DNA from: Mycolicibacterium nivoides
GTDB taxonomy: Bacteria; Actinomycetota; Actinomycetes; Mycobacteriales; Mycobacteriaceae
Direction of reading: 5' to 3'
DNA: 64,000 bases
NCBI RefSeq assembly: GCF_003855255.1
Contig: NZ_CP034072.1
Span: 2,843,906 to 2,907,905 of the forward strand
The notes under the pieces were generated by a model. It saw only the letters and a program-made list of their open reading frames with translations, ran no database searches and had not been told where the DNA came from. Every line of letters begins with the position of its first letter. Position 1 is the first letter of the stretch. Both the position numbers and the translations under genes were made by a program. Below, piece by piece: positions 28,256-35,891 of this stretch.

Positions 28256-29400
28256 AGGAGCTCCAGGATGGTCGCGTTGGCCTGGCCGCCACCTTCACAC
28301 ATGGTCTGCAGGCCGTACTGAATGTTGTTGTCCCGCATGTGGTACAGCAGGGTGGTCAGGATACGGGCACCGGAGCCGCCGAGCGGGTGGCCCAGAGCGA
28401 TCGCACCGCCGTTGGGGTTGAGGCGGCTCTCGTCGGCGCCGATGTCCTTGAGCCAGGCCATCGGAACCGGGGCGAACGCCTCGTTGACCTCGAACGCGCC
28501 GATCTGGTCGACACTCAGGCCGGACTTGGCCAGCGCCTTCTGGGTGGCCGGGATCGGCGCGGTCAGCATGATGACCGGGTCGGCACCGGCCAGTACCGCG
28601 GTGTGCACCTTGGCAAGCGGCCTGAGCCCCAGGTCTTTTGCCTTCTCCGCAGACATGACCAGCAGCGCGGCCGATCCGTCGGAGATCTGGCTGGAGTTAC
28701 CGGCATGGATCACGCCGTCCTCCTTGAAGGCCGGCTTGATGGCGGCCATCGACTCGACGGTGCCGCCGCGGCGGATGCCACCGTCCTCCAGTACGACGTT
28801 GCCGTCCTGGTCCTTGATGCCCACGATCTGGTCCTTGAACGCACCGGCATCCTGTGCGGCAGCGGCCTTCTCGTGCGACCGCAGGGAGAACTCGTCGAGC
28901 TGGGTGCGCGACAGGCCCCACTGCTCGGCGATCATCTCGGCGCCGACACCCTGGTTGGGGGTCTTGTTGTCGTAGCGCTCCCGGAAGGCCTCCGGGTAGG
29001 GGTGCCCGCCGCTGGCCAGCGAGGATCCCATCGGGGTACGCGACATCGACTCGACGCCACCGGCGACGACGACATCGTAGTGACCGGCGACCACGCCGGC
29101 GACGGCGAAGTGCAGGGACTGCTGGCTGGAACCGCACTGGCGGTCGACGGTGACACCGGGAACGGTCTCGGGCCATCCGGCGGTCAGCAGTGCGGTGCGG
29201 GCGATGTCGAGCGCCTGCTCGCCGGCCTGCATGACGCAGCCCCAGATGACGTCGTCGACGAGGGCGGGATCGATCCCGGCGCGCTGCACGAGGCCGTTGA
29301 GCACCTGGGCCGACAGCTCCGACGGGTGCACACCCGAGAGGGCACCGTTGCGCTTCCCGACGGGCGACCGGACGGCCTCGACGATGACGGCTTCAGCCAT
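28252..29400 (-). CDS. Acetyl-CoA acyltransferase (thiolase, FadA family)
   Basis: A 382-residue thiolase. The nucleophilic Cys is in VTVDRQCGSSQQSLHFA; the C-terminal catalytic motifs are NEAFAPVPMAW, NPNGGAIALGHPLGGSGAR (His) and QTMCEGGGQANATILE (second Cys). The last motif and overall length resemble mycobacterial FadA5/FadA6 sterol thiolases, but the neighbours do not confirm a sterol role. It is the first gene of the operon; the 31-bp palindrome at 29470-29500 sits 70 bp upstream. Confidence 0.92.
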   Translation of the reverse strand: MAEAVIVEAVRSPVGKRNGALSGVHPSELSAQVLNGLVQRAGIDPALVDDVIWGCVMQAGEQALDIARTALLTAGWPETVPGVTVDRQCGSSQQSLHFAVAGVVAGHYDVVVAGGVESMSRTPMGSSLASGGHPYPEAFRERYDNKTPNQGVGAEMIAEQWGLSRTQLDEFSLRSHEKAAAAQDAGAFKDQIVGIKDQDGNVVLEDGGIRRGGTVESMAAIKPAFKEDGVIHAGNSSQISDGSAALLVMSAEKAKDLGLRPLAKVHTAVLAGADPVIMLTAPIPATQKALAKSGLSVDQIGAFEVNEAFAPVPMAWLKDIGADESRLNPNGGAIALGHPLGGSGARILTTLLYHMRDNNIQYGLQTMCEGGGQANATILELL

Positions 29401-29469
29401 GACTTCTCCTTTGAAGGGTGGGTGTCGCGACCCCAGTGGAGCCGAACGGGGCGCTCGAGGTGAAAATAG

Positions 29470-29500
29470 ACCAGTAGGTTTACTAGGTCAACCTACTGGT
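29470..29500. promoter_or_regulatory. 31-bp palindrome, candidate FadR-type (GntR) operator
   Basis: ACCAGTAGGTT and AACCTACTGGT form perfect 11-bp arms around a 9-bp spacer that itself repeats TACTAGGT. A further GGTAG half-site follows at 29502-29506. It lies between the thiolase operon and the divergent FadR-type gene, whose family binds TGGT-N-ACCA-like sites. Confidence 0.6.
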
Positions 29501-29603
29501 TGGTAGATCCAGATGTTCCGTTCCTGCGGTGAACAGATGGTTTACTGAGTTGTACAGCTGACCGTCCGGCCAGCGCAGTAGTTGTCCTACCCGGGAGTGT
29601 CTG

Positions 29604-30395
29604 GTGGCTCGAACCACACCGCTGGCGCCGATGATCGGCCCTGACGCGATAGCACCGCAGGCACCGGTCCGCTCTCCGAAGACCGCCGAGCTCGTCGCTG
29701 GCACATTACGGCGCATGGTCGTCGACGGCCAGCTCAAAGAGGGCGACTTCCTGCCCAACGAAGCCGAGCTCATGGAGCATTTCGGGGTCAGCAGGCCGAC
29801 GCTGCGCGAGGCCGTGCGGGTGTTGGAGTCCGAGCGTCTGGTCGAGGTGCGCCGCGGCTCCCGCACCGGCGCCCGAGTCAGAGTTCCCGGCCCCGAGATC
29901 GTCGCCCGCCCGGCCGGGCTGCTGCTCGAACTCTCCGGAGCCGATATCGCCGACCTCCTGGTGGGGCGCGCGGCGATCGAGCCGATGGCCGCACGCCTGC
30001 TCGCCGAGAAGGGTGATGAGGCGGCGTTCGCAGAGCTGGAACGGATGCTCGACGAGCACATCCCGAAGGATCACCAGTCGGACCAACTGGCCGCGACCAC
30101 CGGTGACTTTCACCGCCGTGTGGTGGAGCTGTCGGGCAACGCCACGCTCGGCATCATCGCCGGCATGCTGCACGAGATCACCGTGCGGCACCACGCCTTC
30201 CTGTTCAAGGAGCGCCGGCCGGTATCGAAGTCCGACTACGACAAGCTGATGCGCTCCTACCGCAAGCTGATCCAGCTCATCCGCTCCGGTGACGGCGACG
30301 CCGCCGAAGCGCACTGGCGCAAGCATCTGGACACCGCACGGATCCTGATGCTGCAGGACATCGAGAGCGTCAAGGTCCGCGACGTCATGCGCTGA
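29604..30395 (+). CDS. FadR-subfamily GntR transcriptional regulator
   Basis: A 263-residue regulator. The winged helix is TLRRMVVDGQLKEGDFLPNE then ELMEHFGVSRPTLREAVRVL and RLVEVRRGSRTGARV. The C-terminal all-helical FCD domain (AAIEPMAARLLAEKG, DFHRRVVELSGNATLG, HWRKHLDTARILM) holds the His residues that bind metal or acidic ligands. GTG 29604 has GGGAG 8 bp upstream. It is divergent from the beta-oxidation operon and probably represses it until an acyl-CoA or acid ligand appears. Confidence 0.9.
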   Translation: MARTTPLAPMIGPDAIAPQAPVRSPKTAELVAGTLRRMVVDGQLKEGDFLPNEAELMEHFGVSRPTLREAVRVLESERLVEVRRGSRTGARVRVPGPEIVARPAGLLLELSGADIADLLVGRAAIEPMAARLLAEKGDEAAFAELERMLDEHIPKDHQSDQLAATTGDFHRRVVELSGNATLGIIAGMLHEITVRHHAFLFKERRPVSKSDYDKLMRSYRKLIQLIRSGDGDAAEAHWRKHLDTARILMLQDIESVKVRDVMR

Positions 30396-30455
30396 GCCTG
30401 CGCGCTGATCACCGAGCCTGCACCCAGCTCACGTTTCGCGGCAAAGTGACGATCT

Positions 30456-30492
30456 GTGCGCAGTTTCGAGGATCGGTGCGCAGTCTCGAGGA
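30456..30492. repeat. Two-copy direct repeat, 20-bp period
   Basis: GTGCGCAGTTTCGAGGA (30456-30472) and GTGCGCAGTCTCGAGGA (30476-30492) differ at one base. They lie between the convergent FadR-type and hypothetical genes. No function is evident. Confidence 0.6.
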
Positions 30493-30498
30493 CCACAG

Positions 30499-30894
30499 CT
30501 AGTCCGGCCACACCGCCAGCCGCGCATCGGTATCCCGCCAACCATCTGCGGTCTTCCATCGCATCGGCAGCAGCCGGTAGCGCCAGCTGCCTGCCGGACC
30601 GTCCGGGCCGACGTGGTCGACCGTGATCGAGATCAGGTCCGCATCAAGCCTTTTGGCGTGCGTCTCCAGGTAGATGCCGGCCTCGTCGTCGAGCTCGGAC
30701 ATCAATTCTCCGAACAGCAACCGCGGACCCGGTGCCCGATGCAGCAGCACGCACTGCGCCCGCTCCGGACAGTGGCGGGCCCGGACTGTGGCGTGACACT
30801 GCGTGTCGACACTGCCCAGGTCGCTCGTCAACCGCCCGGACTCATCAACCCATACCGCGACCGGCTCAGGTGGTGACGTCATCTCGCTGGACAT
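30499..30894 (-). CDS. Hypothetical protein, about 130 residues
   Basis: The frame starts MSSEMTSPPEPVAVWVDESG and ends RDTDARLAVWPD. It has no TM segment or domain I recognise. It overlaps the 3' end of the DUF3556 gene by about 29 bp (17 bp from the second Met at 30882), which suggests translational coupling to it and co-regulation by the KstR-type site upstream. Codon use looks mycobacterial. A segment LLFGELMSELDDEAGIYLET followed by RYRLLPMRWKTADGWR suggests a small beta-rich fold. Coding status is likely but not certain. Confidence 0.6.
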   Translation of the reverse strand: MSSEMTSPPEPVAVWVDESGRLTSDLGSVDTQCHATVRARHCPERAQCVLLHRAPGPRLLFGELMSELDDEAGIYLETHAKRLDADLISITVDHVGPDGPAGSWRYRLLPMRWKTADGWRDTDARLAVWPD

Positions 30895-32608
30895 GGACCG
30901 GTAGCTCGTCGTCCCAGGGCTGGCGCGTCACCATGTCGGCGACCTTGACGTAGCCCCGCTCGAATTCCCCGGTGGCCGCGTCGACGAGCCGGTACTGCTG
31001 GGTCTGGCGCTGGATCGGCTGGGCGTCGAGCATGACGATCCGCACCTCCCCCGGCTCGAAATGGCACCGCTTCTGCAGGGCGGCCACGAGCTGTTCATTG
31101 CTCATGTGCCCGTCACCGAAGTTCCAGCCGATGGCCGTGGAGACGATCCGCTCGCCATCGGTCAGCACGTAATCGTCCTCGTTGTGGCCGGCCATCGCCC
31201 GGTGCGCCAGGGTGAACAGCGCCCGGCCGTGAGAGTTGAAGCCGCGGAACGCATATCCCATGTAGAGGTACATCTGCGCGACCTCGGGGCTGCCGTAGTA
31301 CCGCTCCATCTGGGCGGCCGGCATGCTGGCGATCGCGACGATGTTCTTCTCGATCTTCTCCGCGGCCGAGGGTTTGACGCACCACAGCGAGGTGTCCCAG
31401 TTGCCGGCGTAGTAGCGCATGCCGGGCAGGAACGAGATCTTGCGCGGGAACAGGTTTCCCAGCACCACGGTGCCGGCGACCACCGCGAACAACACGATCG
31501 GCCACGGGCTGCCCAGGTCGCCCAGTCCGATGCCGGCGTGCCCGACGAACAGCGCCAGCACGGAGAACATCATGAAGACGTTCCACTCCAGCGGCACGCC
31601 CATCGGGATGGAACTCAGGATGCCGAAGTGGAACACCAGCATGACGAATGCCGCGATCGCCGTCGGCCAGCCCCCGTGGGAGAAGAACAGCACCAGCGGC
31701 ACCAAACCCTCGATGGCGGTGGAGAAATGAGCCACGAAGCGTGACGGCCGGCCCGGGCGAAGGTCGTCCGGGAAGTGCTCGAAGAACTTGCGCTTGATGA
31801 ACCGCGGCCGGAACACCGGGTTGTTGCTCATCATCGTCGAGATGACGAACGGGAAGTGCTTGGTGAACTTGGAGGTGGCCGCGCCGATCCAGATGGTCAG
31901 GCAGATGAGTTTGGCCGCGATGATGATGTCGGGGCCGGCGAAGAGGAAGCAGACCGCCAGCGAGCCGTAGACCTCGCCGCGGGCGGCCAGGAAGATCACC
32001 TTGTCCCGCAGACCGGCCACCGCCAGCAGACCGACGATCGTGGCGGTCTGCCACACCGGCAGCACGCCGATCTCGCTGCCGAGTTCCGGGATGGGGCCGG
32101 TGCCCTGAGAGAACAGGGCGACGACCAACGCCACCAACAACGCCCCGTACAGCACGACGTCGACGACGGTGCGGCTGTCCCCCTTGGTCAGAGGCACCCG
32201 GTTCGGCCATGGTGGCAGCCGAATCGTCTTGGGCCGCAACCAGTACAGGATCGATCCCATGGGCGGAAAGAACCGGTTGTTCAGCGGACCGAAGCCGCAG
32301 CCGAGGCCGATGACCTCGAACAGCATCGTGTAGAACACGACCTTCTGGTAGACGATCGGCTCGGCGTACCAGGAGGTCACAGCGGAGAACCCGCCCGCCC
32401 CTTCCAACCCGGTGGTGTTAACCGCGATCAGCCAGGCGCCGAGGATGTAGGCCAGGATCTTCACGACGTAGAACAGGTGCAGCGCAATCGGGGTTCCGAA
32501 GCCGACCTCGGCCCAGTGCCGTGCCATCGGCTGGATCTTCTCCGCGCGAGTGCCCTTGCTCCACTGCTCGAAGTCGATCTCGGGAGATTCCTGTTTGAGA
32601 AAGCCCAT
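30866..32608 (-). CDS. DUF3556-family transmembrane protein
   Basis: A 580-residue polytopic membrane protein of a family largely confined to mycobacteria and relatives (DUF3556). About ten hydrophobic segments occupy residues 40-420, including ILAYILGAWLIAVNTTGL and IVLFAVVAGTVVLGNLF; the soluble C-terminus (about 430-580) has YYGSPEVAQMYLYMGYAFRG. No catalytic motif is recognised. A perfect KstR-consensus palindrome lies 12 bp upstream of the start codon, tying the gene to cholesterol/lipid catabolism by regulation. Transport or lipid modification would be guesses. Confidence 0.82.
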   Translation of the reverse strand: MGFLKQESPEIDFEQWSKGTRAEKIQPMARHWAEVGFGTPIALHLFYVVKILAYILGAWLIAVNTTGLEGAGGFSAVTSWYAEPIVYQKVVFYTMLFEVIGLGCGFGPLNNRFFPPMGSILYWLRPKTIRLPPWPNRVPLTKGDSRTVVDVVLYGALLVALVVALFSQGTGPIPELGSEIGVLPVWQTATIVGLLAVAGLRDKVIFLAARGEVYGSLAVCFLFAGPDIIIAAKLICLTIWIGAATSKFTKHFPFVISTMMSNNPVFRPRFIKRKFFEHFPDDLRPGRPSRFVAHFSTAIEGLVPLVLFFSHGGWPTAIAAFVMLVFHFGILSSIPMGVPLEWNVFMMFSVLALFVGHAGIGLGDLGSPWPIVLFAVVAGTVVLGNLFPRKISFLPGMRYYAGNWDTSLWCVKPSAAEKIEKNIVAIASMPAAQMERYYGSPEVAQMYLYMGYAFRGFNSHGRALFTLAHRAMAGHNEDDYVLTDGERIVSTAIGWNFGDGHMSNEQLVAALQKRCHFEPGEVRIVMLDAQPIQRQTQQYRLVDAATGEFERGYVKVADMVTRQPWDDELPVHVQRDDVTT

Positions 32609-32619
32609 GCCCGACAGAT

Positions 32620-32633
32620 TAGAACGTGTTCTA
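32620..32633. promoter_or_regulatory. KstR-type operator, perfect palindrome
   Basis: TAGAACGTGTTCTA fits the published KstR consensus TnnAACnnGTTnnA and is fully self-complementary. It is 12 bp upstream of the DUF3556 start codon, a position for repression. KstR is de-repressed by sterol-derived CoA thioesters. Confidence 0.75.
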
Positions 32634-32685
32634 GTGCCGGGGTAGTCGTTCTGGCCAGTCAGCGGTCATCTGCCCGCCGGACGAA

Positions 32686-33210
32686 CTAGGACGTCTTCGC
32701 CGGCGGCCGGAAGAAGATCACCAGCTGGCCGATGCCACCCGCCAGACCGAGCACCACCGCGATCGCCAACCCGCACCAGCCGTGCAGCAGGTGGTAGAAG
32801 CTGCAGTTGGAGAACAGCAGGTGATCAAGGCTGTAGCGACCGGCCCCGGTGCCTGCGATGGCCACTGCGGCCACCGCCAGGACCAGGTTGTACTCCCAGC
32901 CCTCCTTGACGATGAAGAACCCGTTGTGCCGGTGCACGGTCCAGGCCGCCACCAGCATCAGCGCCACGAACCCGGCCGCGGGCACCGGGGTCAGCAGGCC
33001 GAGGGCCAGGCCGAGACCGGCGGCGATCTCGGTGCCGGCCGCGACCCGGGCATGGAACAGACCCGGCTTCATGCCGATGCTGTCGAACCATCCCGCGGTG
33101 CCCGGGATCCGCCCGCCACCGAAGAACTTGTTGTAGCCGTGTGCGGCCATGGTCAGGCCGAGCACCACGCGCAGGAGCAGGATCGCAGTGTCGTAAGCGG
33201 AGGAAGCCAT
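32686..33210 (-). CDS. DoxX-family membrane protein
   Basis: A 174-residue membrane protein with four to five helices: TAILLLRVVLGLTMAAHGYN, then a conserved KFFGGGRIPGTAGWFDSIGM loop, AAGTEIAAGLGLALGLLTP and a C-terminal GLAIAVVLGLAGGIGQLVIF. This is the classic DoxX arrangement, associated in mycobacteria with thiol-redox resistance complexes, though no SseA/SodA partner is here. ATG 33210 is preferred over the longer frame. An inverted repeat begins 1 bp upstream of the start codon. Confidence 0.85.
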   Translation of the reverse strand: MASSAYDTAILLLRVVLGLTMAAHGYNKFFGGGRIPGTAGWFDSIGMKPGLFHARVAAGTEIAAGLGLALGLLTPVPAAGFVALMLVAAWTVHRHNGFFIVKEGWEYNLVLAVAAVAIAGTGAGRYSLDHLLFSNCSFYHLLHGWCGLAIAVVLGLAGGIGQLVIFFRPPAKTS

Positions 33211-33211
33211 G

Positions 33212-33235
33212 TAACAGAATGTAGGACATCTGTTA
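33212..33235. promoter_or_regulatory. Inverted repeat TAACAGA-N10-TCTGTTA, candidate operator
   Basis: Seven-bp perfect arms surround an inner ATGT-AGG-ACAT dyad. It abuts the DoxX start codon and touches the SDR stop codon, so it is the only intergenic DNA between the two genes and may hold a leaderless promoter plus operator for doxX. Confidence 0.45.
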
Positions 33236-33997
33236 AGCGGCCGCCCAGCCCCCATCCACACTGAGGATCACGCCGTGGATGTTTCCGGCGTCATCACCGG
33301 CCAGGAATGTCACCGCCGCGGCCACCTCCGCGGGGGTGCTCATGCGGCGCGAGGGGATGCGGGCCAGTACTGGCGCGACATGATCGGCGGCCTCCAACGC
33401 TCGCTCCGTGGCGATCGGCCCGGGTGCCACCGCGTTCACCCGCACCCCGCTCGGGCCGTACTCGACCGCCCACGACTTGGTCAGCGAGTGCACCGCCGCC
33501 TTGGTCGACGAGTACAGCGCCGAGCGGTCTCCGCCGATCAGCCCGGTGATCGAGCCGACGTTGACCACCGCTCCGTGGCCGCGCTGGGCCATGCCGGGCG
33601 CCAGCGCCCCCGTCAGCAGGAAGGGCGCGACGACGTTGGTCTGATACGACTCCAGCAGTGCCTGCTCGGAGACCTCGCCTGTAGGTTCCGGCATTCCCCA
33701 GATGCCTGCGTTGTTGACCAGGATGTCAATCTGCCCGCCGGCGGCCGCGGTGGCCTGCTGCGCGAGGCGCTGCACCTCGTCGCCTCCGGCCCCGAGGTCT
33801 GCCGCGACGAACTCGGCCTGCCCTCCGGCGCTGCGGATCTCGGCGACGACGGCATCGCCGCGTTCCTTGTTGCGACCGCTGACGACGACGAAGGCGCCCT
33901 GGTCGGCCAGGGCCTTGGCGATGGCGACCCCGAGGCCGCCAGTGGATCCCGTGACAAGTGCTGTGCGGCCTTGCAGGCGCGTAATGTTTGGACTCAT
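33233..33997 (-). CDS. SDR-family oxidoreductase
   Basis: A 254-residue classical short-chain dehydrogenase of FabG type. VTGSTGGLGVAIAKALAD is the cofactor loop, VNNAGIWG the structural motif, and Ser in NVGSITGLIG plus YSSTK the catalytic residues; VDGGWAAA closes the protein. SGRNKERG after beta-2 suggests NADP preference through Arg. ATG 33997 overlaps a TetR-type palindrome, and the divergent TetR gene begins 25 bp away. Confidence 0.9.
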   Translation of the reverse strand: MSPNITRLQGRTALVTGSTGGLGVAIAKALADQGAFVVVSGRNKERGDAVVAEIRSAGGQAEFVAADLGAGGDEVQRLAQQATAAAGGQIDILVNNAGIWGMPEPTGEVSEQALLESYQTNVVAPFLLTGALAPGMAQRGHGAVVNVGSITGLIGGDRSALYSSTKAAVHSLTKSWAVEYGPSGVRVNAVAPGPIATERALEAADHVAPVLARIPSRRMSTPAEVAAAVTFLAGDDAGNIHGVILSVDGGWAAA

Positions 33998-34004
33998 GAG
34001 TCCA
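33989..34004. promoter_or_regulatory. TetR-type operator O1 over the SDR start codon
   Basis: TGGACTCATGAGTCCA is a perfect 16-bp palindrome containing the SDR start codon. A related site lies 34 bp away centre to centre. Confidence 0.65.
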
Positions 34005-34021
34005 GGTATAGGCCGCTGAAA

Positions 34022-34621
34022 ATGGACCTGCAAGTCCAGAAACTGACGGCCAAGGGCGAGGCCACCCGGCGTCGGATCATCGAGGGAGCCGCCGCGGTGA
34101 TCCGCGGCCGCGGTGTGGCCGCCACCACGCTCGACGATATCCGCGCCCACACCCAGACCTCCAAGAGCCAGCTGTTCCACTACTTCCCCGACGGCAAGGA
34201 CCAGCTATTGCTCGCGGTGGCCGAACGCGAGGCGCAGATGGTGCTGGAGGATCAGCAGCCCTACCTCGGCGAGTTGACCTCATGGGCCGCCTGGCAGCGC
34301 TGGCGCGACGCCGTGGTCGAGCGCTACCGCCGCCAGGGCCAGAGCTGCCCGCTGAGCCTGCTGATGTCAGAGATCGGCCGCACCACTCCCGGCGCCCAGG
34401 CGGTCACCAAAGCCCTGCTGCGGCAATGGCATGACGAGATCTCAGCAGGGATCCGGCACATGCAGTCGCAGGGAAAGATCGCCGCCGATCTGGACGCCGA
34501 CCGGGTGGGCGCCGCGCTCCTTGCCGGGATCCAGGGCGGGGTCAGCGTGATGTTGGCGTCGGGCGATCTGAGCTACCTGGAGTCCGCGCTGGACGTCGGC
34601 ATCGCGATGCTGCGCCGCTAG
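34022..34621 (+). CDS. TetR-family transcriptional regulator
   Basis: A 199-residue TetR protein. RRRIIEGAAAVIRGRGVAAT and RAHTQTSKSQLFHYFPDGKD form the DNA-binding domain; the C-terminus is a TetR_C domain with LSLLMSEIGRTTPGAQAV and GGVSVMLASGDLSYLESALD, as in YcnC/LmrA-like repressors of SDR genes. ATG 34022 lies inside the second palindrome, so the gene is very probably autoregulated and controls the divergent SDR. The inducer is probably the SDR substrate or product. Confidence 0.9.
   Translation: MDLQVQKLTAKGEATRRRIIEGAAAVIRGRGVAATTLDDIRAHTQTSKSQLFHYFPDGKDQLLLAVAEREAQMVLEDQQPYLGELTSWAAWQRWRDAVVERYRRQGQSCPLSLLMSEIGRTTPGAQAVTKALLRQWHDEISAGIRHMQSQGKIAADLDADRVGAALLAGIQGGVSVMLASGDLSYLESALDVGIAMLRR
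34023..34038. promoter_or_regulatory. TetR-type operator O2 over the tetR start codon
   Basis: TGGACCTGCAAGTCCA matches its own reverse complement at 14 of 16 positions and shares the TGGAC/GTCCA ends with O1. It covers the second base of the tetR start codon onward. Confidence 0.6.
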
Positions 34622-34634
34622 CCCCGCGGGACCA

Positions 34635-35891
34635 TCACAACGCCGCCTCAAGCCGGTCGAGGTACGCGTCGACATCCCCGACCGCCGACTCCGCGGCGAA
34701 CACGCTGACCGAAATGGTGTCCCCCACGCCCGTCACGCAGTGGGTGAGCCCCACCATCGGCGACAAGCCCGGAAACGCTGCTGCCAGCCGCACCGGCATA
34801 CCGCCGAGACCGAAATCCGCGGCACCGCAATTCACGCTGGAAACCACGGTGTTCCCGGTGACCGTCGCCGAACGCGTGTCGGGATTGAATTGGCCGATCC
34901 CCCACCGCAGCAGTGGGGCCGGCGTGGCGGCGAACGCACGTTCCGAGGCCCGCATCGCAGGGTGTGCGGCGCGTTCCCGGCGCGCCGCCAGTTCGGCGGC
35001 GATCGCGTCGCGGCGCTGCGCCACCGGCAGCGAGGGGTACAGGCCCACGCCGACCGTGCCGAAATGGTTGTACGCCTGGCGCGGACCGGATTTCGCCATG
35101 GTCACCTCGGCGCCCAGGGTGGCCGGATCCGTCCCGAGCTCACGGAGTTGACCAGCGAGGGCTTCGGATATCCCGGCCAGTGCAGACACCGTCACCGTGG
35201 CGCCCGACAGCTGCGCTCGATCCCGGACGACCGTCCGCATGCTGCGTACACCCGAGGGGCGGTCGTTGGTCCGGAGCGGCGGGCGTGGTGTCGCGGCCGG
35301 CGGCACCCGCCCGGCCTCGGTGTCGGCCACCAATTGCCTATGGGCCCTTGCCGCTTCGATGCTTCGCCAGGGCAACATCGCCGGGTGGCCGTACACCGGC
35401 ACCACCGGCGCGACCGTTGCCTGTCGGCCGAACATCACCGCGGCCGGGCCGCAGGTGCGCCCACCGCCGCCGAGGGCATGGGTGATCTGCAGGACCGCCG
35501 CGGTGCCTGCGCCGGCGACACCGGGCATCCCCTCGACTCCGGGGAAGACGTGCAGCCGCCACGGCAGCACCTGAGCGTCGAGTTGATCGTCCACGAGCCT
35601 ACTCACGGCCGCCAGGCAACCCAGCCACGTCGAATCGTCGAGATCGTGTACCACGAATCGGGATTCGTCGACACGGGACGGAACCCATGCCGGGTAGTGC
35701 AGCCGGGCGGTGTCGTCGATGCGTTGCGACAGATCCGGTCCGGTACGGGCGTTCGCCGCCAACTCACCCAGTGCCCCCGCCAGATCGGCAGGTACACCGT
35801 CGAATCCGTAGAGCAGGAAGGTGTCGTTGGGCATCCTGGACGACATCCAGAACATCTGCGCATCGACCGCAGTGAGTCGGTTAGTCGGCAC
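34635..35891 (-). CDS. WS/DGAT-like acyltransferase homologue with degenerate active site
   Basis: A 418-residue protein with the N-terminus LTAVDAQMFWMSSRMPND and a C-terminus (NCGAADFGLGGMPVRLAAAF, VGLTHCVTGVGDTISVSVFA) of wax-ester synthase/diacylglycerol acyltransferases. The HHxxxDG catalytic motif reads THALGGGGR: the His is kept but the Asp is Gly and the first His is Thr. It may be inactive as an acyltransferase or have another role. GTG 35891 gives the family's usual N-terminus. It overlaps the upstream hydrolase by 11 bp and is last in a four-gene operon with two Mce-associated proteins. Confidence 0.82.
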   Translation of the reverse strand: MPTNRLTAVDAQMFWMSSRMPNDTFLLYGFDGVPADLAGALGELAANARTGPDLSQRIDDTARLHYPAWVPSRVDESRFVVHDLDDSTWLGCLAAVSRLVDDQLDAQVLPWRLHVFPGVEGMPGVAGAGTAAVLQITHALGGGGRTCGPAAVMFGRQATVAPVVPVYGHPAMLPWRSIEAARAHRQLVADTEAGRVPPAATPRPPLRTNDRPSGVRSMRTVVRDRAQLSGATVTVSALAGISEALAGQLRELGTDPATLGAEVTMAKSGPRQAYNHFGTVGVGLYPSLPVAQRRDAIAAELAARRERAAHPAMRASERAFAATPAPLLRWGIGQFNPDTRSATVTGNTVVSSVNCGAADFGLGGMPVRLAAAFPGLSPMVGLTHCVTGVGDTISVSVFAAESAVGDVDAYLDRLEAAL

